This document shows positions 60,342 to 64,000 of a stretch of 64,000 bases of DNA, piece by piece. Where the stretch lies: NCBI RefSeq assembly GCF_030816895.1, contig NZ_JAUSYL010000001.1, positions 1,426,001 to 1,490,000 on the forward strand, given 5' to 3'. The notes under the pieces were generated by a model. That model searched no databases. It was not told the DNA's origin and was given only the letters and a program-made list of their open reading frames with translations. Within the stretch, counting starts at the first letter, position 1, and every line of letters begins with the position of its first letter. The position numbers and the translations under genes were made by a program. Origin of the DNA: Clavibacter sp. B3I6 (GTDB lineage: Bacteria > Actinomycetota > Actinomycetes > Actinomycetales > Microbacteriaceae).

Positions 60342-60757
60342 CCGACGCACGCACCCCGAGCGAGGAGAAGGCCGCGACGAACAGCCTCGGCGACCTCCTC
60401 GGCAACGTCACGAAGGACGTCTCCACGCTCATGCGCCAGGAGATCGCCCTCGCCAAGGCGGAGATCAGCGACTCGGCCAAGAAGGCCGGGAAGGGCGCCG
60501 GCCTGCTGGGCGGCGCCGGCTACGCGGGCATCATGGCCGTGTTCTTCCTCTCCGTCGCCCTGATGTACGCGCTGTCGTACTGGTTCGACAACCTGGCCTG
60601 GGCCGCGGTCGTCGTGGCCGTGATCTGGGCCGTCATCGGCCTGGTGATGTACCTCCAGGGCCGCAAGCAGCTGAAGACCGTGCAGGGAGCCCCCCGCACG
60701 GCCGACAGCGTCAAGAAGATCCCCGAAGCGATGAAGAGGAACGAGGCAGACCGATGA
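60338..60757 (+). CDS. Actinobacterial holin-X family (phage holin-like) membrane protein
   Basis: A 139-residue protein of the Actinobacterial Holin-X family. The N-terminal amphipathic helix reads LGDLLGNVTKDVSTLMRQEIALAKAEISDSAKKAGKGAG, followed by two membrane helices (GIMAVFFLSVALMYALSYWF and AAVVVAVIWAVIGLVMYLQG). Despite the name, it is a chromosomal housekeeping-type protein: no lysin or phage gene is near. It overlaps its neighbours by four bases on each side (60338-60341 and 60754-60757), which argues for a fixed three-protein complex. Confidence 0.87.
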   Translation: MTDARTPSEEKAATNSLGDLLGNVTKDVSTLMRQEIALAKAEISDSAKKAGKGAGLLGGAGYAGIMAVFFLSVALMYALSYWFDNLAWAAVVVAVIWAVIGLVMYLQGRKQLKTVQGAPRTADSVKKIPEAMKRNEADR

Positions 60758-61317
60758 GCGACAACCCCGACCAGATCCGCGCCGACATCGAGCGCACCCG
60801 CAACGAGCTGAGCATCGACGTGGACGCCGTGGCCGACAAGGTCACCCCCGCGAAGGTGGCCCAGCGCCAGACCGAGAAGGTGCGCGGCGCCTTCTCGAAC
60901 GTCAAGGACAGCGTCCTCGGCTCCGCGAGCGACGCCCGCGCGAACGTGGGCGACGCCGTCTCCGGCACCGCCGGCGGCGCGAAGGCCAAGGCGAAGGGCA
61001 ACCCCGTCGGCCTCGGCCTCGTGGCGTTCGGCGCCGGCCTCCTCATCGCCTCGCTGATCCCGGCGAGCGACAAGGAGAAGGAGCTCGCCTCGACCGTCAA
61101 GGACAAGGCGCAGCCCCTCGTCGAGAAGGCGACCGACGCCGCCAAGGACGTCGCGTCCGAGCTGAAGGAGCCCGCGCAGCAGGCCGCCCAGTCGGTCGCG
61201 AGCACCGCGAGCGACTCGGCCGGGACGGTCAAGTCGGAGGCGCATTCCACCGCGCAGGACGTCAAGGGCACCGCCCAGGACGCGAAGCAGACCGTGCAGG
61301 ACGACGTCCGCAGCTGA
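60754..61317 (+). CDS. DUF3618 family membrane-associated protein
   Basis: A 187-residue protein. The DUF3618 motif is at the N-terminus: NPDQIRADIERTRNELSIDVDAVADKVTP. A single membrane helix lies near residues 82-102 (GLGLVAFGAGLLIASLIPA). The C-terminal ~80 residues are a Lys/Ala/Glu/Ser helix with LEA-like periodicity (VKDKAQPLVEKATDAAKDVA). It is the third gene of the operon, with an ATGA overlap, and is followed by a strong terminator. Function unknown; members co-occur with holin-X genes. Confidence 0.87.
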   Translation: MSDNPDQIRADIERTRNELSIDVDAVADKVTPAKVAQRQTEKVRGAFSNVKDSVLGSASDARANVGDAVSGTAGGAKAKAKGNPVGLGLVAFGAGLLIASLIPASDKEKELASTVKDKAQPLVEKATDAAKDVASELKEPAQQAAQSVASTASDSAGTVKSEAHSTAQDVKGTAQDAKQTVQDDVRS

Positions 61318-61330
61318 TCCACCGCACCCC

Positions 61331-61365
61331 GGAGGGGAGTCGGCCCACCGGGCCGGCTCCCCTCC
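61331..61365 (+). terminator. Strong hairpin terminator after the DUF3618 gene
   Basis: GGAGGGGAGTCGGCCC and GGGCCGGCTCCCCTCC form a 16-bp stem with one G-U pair around a 3-base loop, 14 bases after the stop. Confidence 0.85.
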
Positions 61366-61651
61366 GTCGTCCTCGCGACGCGCCGCCCATGTCCCCGAGA
61401 AGGAGGACACGGCTGTACAGTAGTTAGTGCACGAACTCTTTCCCCCGGGAGCTCGTGCGGCGCGACCGGAACGTGCGGTGCCCCGATGATGGAGCGCCTG
61501 CGTGCCGGTCGAACGGCGTCCGGGCCGACCCGTGAGGTCCGGACCGATGCGGGGGTCCGCGTCACGAGTTCCCGCGAAGGACGCCGGCCCCCGCGTCCCC
61601 CCTGCGCCCGTGGATCCGCGCCCTGCGCCCCGCGCCCTCCGAGCGGGTGCC
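61366..61651 (+). promoter_or_regulatory. Orphan promoter-like region without a recognisable gene
   Basis: A plus-strand TACAGT hexamer (about 61415-61420) stands directly before GTTAGTGCACGAAC (61423-61436), a one-mismatch copy of the palindrome in the glgX promoter. GCACGAACTC then pairs with GAGCTCGTGC (61429-61458, one mismatch). No reading frame downstream looks like a protein before the convergent flavoprotein gene ends at 61652. It may drive a small RNA, or be left from a lost gene. Confidence 0.4.
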
Positions 61652-62782
61652 TCAGCCGAGCGCCGCGACGACCTGCCGGGCGACGCGCCGCCCCGCCCGG
61701 TTCGCGCCGATGGTGGACGCCTGCGGCCCGTAGCCCGCGAGGAACAGCCGCGGGTCGCGCGCCGACACGCCGGACTCGACGCGGACGCCGCCCTCCTTCT
61801 CCCGGAGGCCGAGGGGCGCGAGGTGGCGGATCTCCGGCCGGAAGCCCGTGGCCCAGATCACCGCGTCCACCTGGTCCCGCCCGCCGTCGGCCCAGACCAC
61901 GCCGTCCTCCTCGAAGCGCGCGATCGCGCCCCGGCTCGCGAGGACGCCGCGGCGGATGCCCGCCGCGATGCGCCGGGTCCGCGGAACGCCGGTGCCGCTG
62001 ACGATGCTCGGCAGCGCCTCGCCCGCCCGCGCCGCGCGGTCCTGCAGATCGACCGCGCGCACGGCGGCCTCGACGTCGAGCTGACCCGCCTCGAGGAAGT
62101 CCACGGGGCGGCGGGTCGACCACAGCGTGCCCGCGGCCACGCCCTCGAGCTCGAGCAGGAAGCCGATCGCCGAGGTGCCGCCGCCGACCACGAGCACGCG
62201 GAGGCCGCGGAGGTCCGCCGCCGACCGGTAGCCGGACGTGTGCAGCTGCCGCCCGCGGAACGTCGCGAGACCCGGGTACGACGGGATGAAGGGCGCGCCC
62301 CACGTGCCCGTGGCGTTGACGACGAGGCGCGCGACGCGGTCGCCGTCGCTGGCCCGCACGAGCAGCGGCGTGGCCGAGTCCGAGGGGTGCGCGGCCCGGC
62401 GGCGCGACGCGGCGGGCGGCGGAACGTCCGCGTCGAGCACGGCGCGGACCTCGACCGGGCGCGCGACCCGCAGGTCGAAGTGCTCCTCGTAGCGCGCGTA
62501 GTGGTCCCGGACGACGTCCCGCGCGGGGAGGCGCCGGTCGGCCGTCTCGAACGAGATGCCGAGCTCGGCCATGCCGGGGAGGTCGGCGACGCGGTGGGCG
62601 GATCCGAGGCGGAGCGCGGCCCAGCGGTGCTGCCAGGCGCCGCCCGTGGCGGGACCCCGGTCCAGCACGACCGCGTCGGTCCCCATCCGGAGCCCGAGCC
62701 GCTGCAGGTGGTACGCGACCGAGAGGCCGGCCTGCCCGGCTCCGATGACCACGACCTGGGTGTCAGCGGGCTCGGAGGTCAT
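61652..62782 (-). CDS. CzcO-like flavin-containing monooxygenase/oxidoreductase
   Basis: A 376-residue FAD- and NADPH-binding flavoprotein. The FAD motif VVVIGAGQAGLSVAYHLQRLG is at residues 9-29. A second Rossmann motif, RVLVVGGGTSAIGFLLELEG, is near 200, and the intervening FxGxxxHT-type segment appears as FRGRQLHTSGYRSAADL (about 180-196), which identifies the flavin monooxygenase/CzcO group. GTDAVVLDRGPATGGAWQHRW is the usual segment after the first motif. The ATGF-like ATWATGFRPEI element also is present. The substrate is unknown; some relatives are linked to metal resistance or siderophore formation. ATG at 62782, with TAGCCT nine bases upstream. Confidence 0.86.
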   Translation of the reverse strand: MTSEPADTQVVVIGAGQAGLSVAYHLQRLGLRMGTDAVVLDRGPATGGAWQHRWAALRLGSAHRVADLPGMAELGISFETADRRLPARDVVRDHYARYEEHFDLRVARPVEVRAVLDADVPPPAASRRRAAHPSDSATPLLVRASDGDRVARLVVNATGTWGAPFIPSYPGLATFRGRQLHTSGYRSAADLRGLRVLVVGGGTSAIGFLLELEGVAAGTLWSTRRPVDFLEAGQLDVEAAVRAVDLQDRAARAGEALPSIVSGTGVPRTRRIAAGIRRGVLASRGAIARFEEDGVVWADGGRDQVDAVIWATGFRPEIRHLAPLGLREKEGGVRVESGVSARDPRLFLAGYGPQASTIGANRAGRRVARQVVAALG

Positions 62783-62988
62783 GGGACGACCAGGCTAGTG
62801 CCCGCCCCCGCGTGGATCCCGACCGCCGGGGCGAGCCGGTGTGATGCCCCGGCACCTCCCGCCGAGGAGGACACGCCCGGGACGCCGAAGGCCACATGTT
62901 AGGGTAGCCCCTAGGTTTTCTCCAACCCTGTCCGCTGCATCCAGCGTTGTCACCGCCCGTCGGGGCCTGAGTCGTGAGGGGGTCTCGC
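62783..62988. promoter_or_regulatory. Divergent promoter region before the DUF3073 gene
   Basis: The only AT-rich stretch is CACATGTTAGGGTAGCCCCTAGGTTTTC (about 62893-62920), which holds a TTAGGGTAG half-site. Its left half resembles a DtxR/IdeR iron box, but the right half does not match, so it is better read as the promoter of the plus-strand gene. A leader of about 70 bases would follow. Confidence 0.4.
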
Positions 62989-63198
62989 ATGGGGCGCGGC
63001 CGTCAAAAAGCTAAGCACACCAAGATCGCGCGAGAGCTGAAGTCGTTCAGTCCCAATGTGGACTACACGCAGCTGGAGCGCGAGCTGACCACCCACGGGG
63101 CGGTCGACGAGCAGTACGCGGCCGAGGCCGCGAAGTGGGACGAGTACGCCGACGAGCCGGACGCCTACGTCCCGGGCGACGAGCAGAAGCGCGCCTGA
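62989..63198 (+). CDS. DUF3073 family protein
   Basis: A 69-residue basic-to-acidic protein universal in Actinobacteria. It starts MGRGRQKAKHTKIARELKSFSPNVDYTQLERELT, the invariant first half of the family, then turns acidic (EYADEPDAYVPGDEQK). Function unknown; the basic N-terminus could bind RNA or ribosomes. It is convergent with purM, the usual genomic position in the phylum. ATG at 62989. Confidence 0.92.
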   Translation: MGRGRQKAKHTKIARELKSFSPNVDYTQLERELTTHGAVDEQYAAEAAKWDEYADEPDAYVPGDEQKRA

Positions 63199-63203
63199 TC
63201 CCG

Positions 63204-63257
63204 GACCGGCTGCGGCCGGTCGAGCAGCGGACCCGTCCTCGTCTCGAGGCGGGTCCG
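63204..63257. terminator. Double hairpin between DUF3073 and purM
   Basis: GACCGGC-TGCG-GCCGGTC (63204-63221, 7-bp stem) is followed by CGGACCCG.CCTC paired with GAGG.CGGGTCCG around GTCTC (63228-63257, 12 bp with one bulge). Together they can terminate both convergent transcripts. Confidence 0.75.
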
Positions 63258-63328
63258 TCTCCGTGTGGGCGGCGTCCGTCTGCGTGCGGGCGGCGCGGCG
63301 CACGGCCGCAGCCTGCCCAGGCCGAGGA

Positions 63329-64000
63329 TCAGTCGCGGTAGCGGCCGGTGAGGCGCACGGCACCGCCGTCGACGCCCTTGGCGCCCTGCTCGAAGCCCGC
63401 GCCCGCCGGGGCCTCGCCCATGGCCACGCGTCCGGCCTCCCACGTCGGGATGCCGGCGGTCGTCAGCGCGCGCGCGATGCCGTCGGCGGCCGCGGCGTCG
63501 ACCACGGCGATCATGCCGATGCCCAGGTTCCAGGTGCCCTCCGTGCTCTCGAGGGTCGACCCGGCGATGCCGGCCAGCGCCCGGAACACCGCGGGCGGCG
63601 ACCACGTGGACCGCTCGACCTCGCTGTACGAGCCGCGGGGCAGCACACGCGCCAGGTTGGCCGCGATGCCGCCGCCTGTCACGTGGCTGAGGGAGTGCAC
63701 GCCCGGGCCGAGGTCCGGCTGCCCGAGCACGTCGAGGAGCGGCGTCGTGTAGAGGCGCGTCGGCTCGAGGAGCACCTCGCCGACCAGGCCGCCGAGCTCC
63801 GCGGAGGTGTCGCCGAAGCCGATGCCGGCGCCCTGGAGGATGTGGCGGACGAGCGAGAAGCCGTTGCTGTGGAGGCCGCTGGAGGCGAGCGCCAGCACGA
63901 CGTCGCCGTCGCGCACGCGCTCGGATCCGAGGACGGAGTCGGCCTCGACCGCGCCGACCGCGGCGCCCGCCACGTCGTAGTCGTCCGGGCCGAGGAGGCC
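63329..64000 (-). CDS. purM: Phosphoribosylformylglycinamidine cyclo-ligase (AIR synthetase), C-terminal part
   Basis: The last 224 codons of purM; the N-terminus is beyond the right edge. PurM closes the imidazole ring with ATP in purine synthesis. Family segments visible are GDVVLALASSGLHSNGFSLVR, the LLEPTRLYT motif, HSLSHVTGGGIAANLARVLP (with the conserved GGG) and GTWNLGIGMIAVV near the end. FGDTSAELGG-type residues separate the first two. The stop is at 63329. It is convergent with the DUF3073 gene. Confidence 0.94.
   Translation of the reverse strand, partial: GLLGPDDYDVAGAAVGAVEADSVLGSERVRDGDVVLALASSGLHSNGFSLVRHILQGAGIGFGDTSAELGGLVGEVLLEPTRLYTTPLLDVLGQPDLGPGVHSLSHVTGGGIAANLARVLPRGSYSEVERSTWSPPAVFRALAGIAGSTLESTEGTWNLGIGMIAVVDAAAADGIARALTTAGIPTWEAGRVAMGEAPAGAGFEQGAKGVDGGAVRLTGRYRD

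Noticed and set aside
60338..60757. Prophage suspected from the holin-like gene
   Set aside because: The protein belongs to a chromosomal actinobacterial family in a conserved three-gene operon; no lysin, integrase, capsid or attachment site is near.
62893..62920. DtxR/IdeR iron box before the DUF3073 gene
   Set aside because: Only the left half (TTAGGGTAGCC) matches the consensus TTAGGTTAGSCTAACCTAA; the right half fails at almost every position.

Overview
The window comes from a very GC-rich (roughly 73 % by eye) high-GC Gram-positive chromosome. Gene content (DUF3073, DUF7882 and DUF3618/holin-X genes, a KimA-type permease, a Pat-1/Chp-like secreted protease homologue, Corynebacterium-type inositol genes) fits Microbacteriaceae, most likely the plant-associated genus Clavibacter. 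The genus is an inference; no rRNA or other marker is present. I see no tRNA, rRNA, CRISPR array, insertion sequence or prophage. Genes are dense and intact, apart from two frameshifted genes and one small gene remnant.

Layout. 1-5.5 kb: the start of a secreted protein, a TagD-like nucleotidyltransferase, proline iminopeptidase, a DUF1349 protein and an acyl-CoA oxidase. 5.7-13.3 kb: a trans-4-hydroxy-L-proline degradation operon (2-oxoglutarate semialdehyde dehydrogenase, epimerase, deaminase, three-subunit flavin/iron-sulfur oxidase) with its FCD-type GntR regulator and the tail of a lost Xaa-Pro aminopeptidase. 13.5-18.3 kb: a possible small RNA, recQ, a thioredoxin and a secreted ExeM/NucH nuclease. 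18.5-24.8 kb: iolE, iolG, a ribose-class ABC transporter and a UTRA-type GntR regulator. 24.8-27.2 kb: three small unknown proteins and a GAF-ANTAR regulator.

27.2-34.9 kb: a kinase/RpiB/TIM/GntR operon of the erythrulose type, an XRE regulator with a divergent dehydrogenase, and an operon of a sugar-isomerase-fold protein with a 3-hydroxyacyl-CoA-dehydrogenase-fold protein. The first and last of these share an ATCCTATAGGA palindrome in their promoters, which suggests one C4-ketose or branched-sugar-acid regulon. 34.9-41.5 kb: the rest of the inositol pathway (iolD, iolB, iolA, a frameshifted Cgl0159-type aldolase candidate, iolC). 41.5-49.3 kb: a GNAT, a TetR/SDR pair, a DEAD-box helicase with a repetitive N-terminus and an RND exporter that seems to start at CTG. 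49.5-57.2 kb: small proteins, a frameshifted FUSC gene, glgX, a secreted protease homologue without its His and Ser catalytic residues, and a MocR/YczE pair. 57.3-64 kb: a KimA-like transporter, a three-gene envelope-stress-type operon behind a structured leader, an orphan promoter-like region, a flavoprotein, DUF3073 and the end of purM.

Together the catabolic genes point to plant-derived substrates: hydroxyproline from cell-wall glycoproteins, inositol, and a C4/C5 branched sugar or sugar acid. Two regulatory patterns run across the window. First, many genes have a -10-like hexamer 6-9 bases before the start codon, which predicts leaderless mRNAs. Second, palindromic operators can be matched to neighbouring GntR, XRE and TetR regulators.
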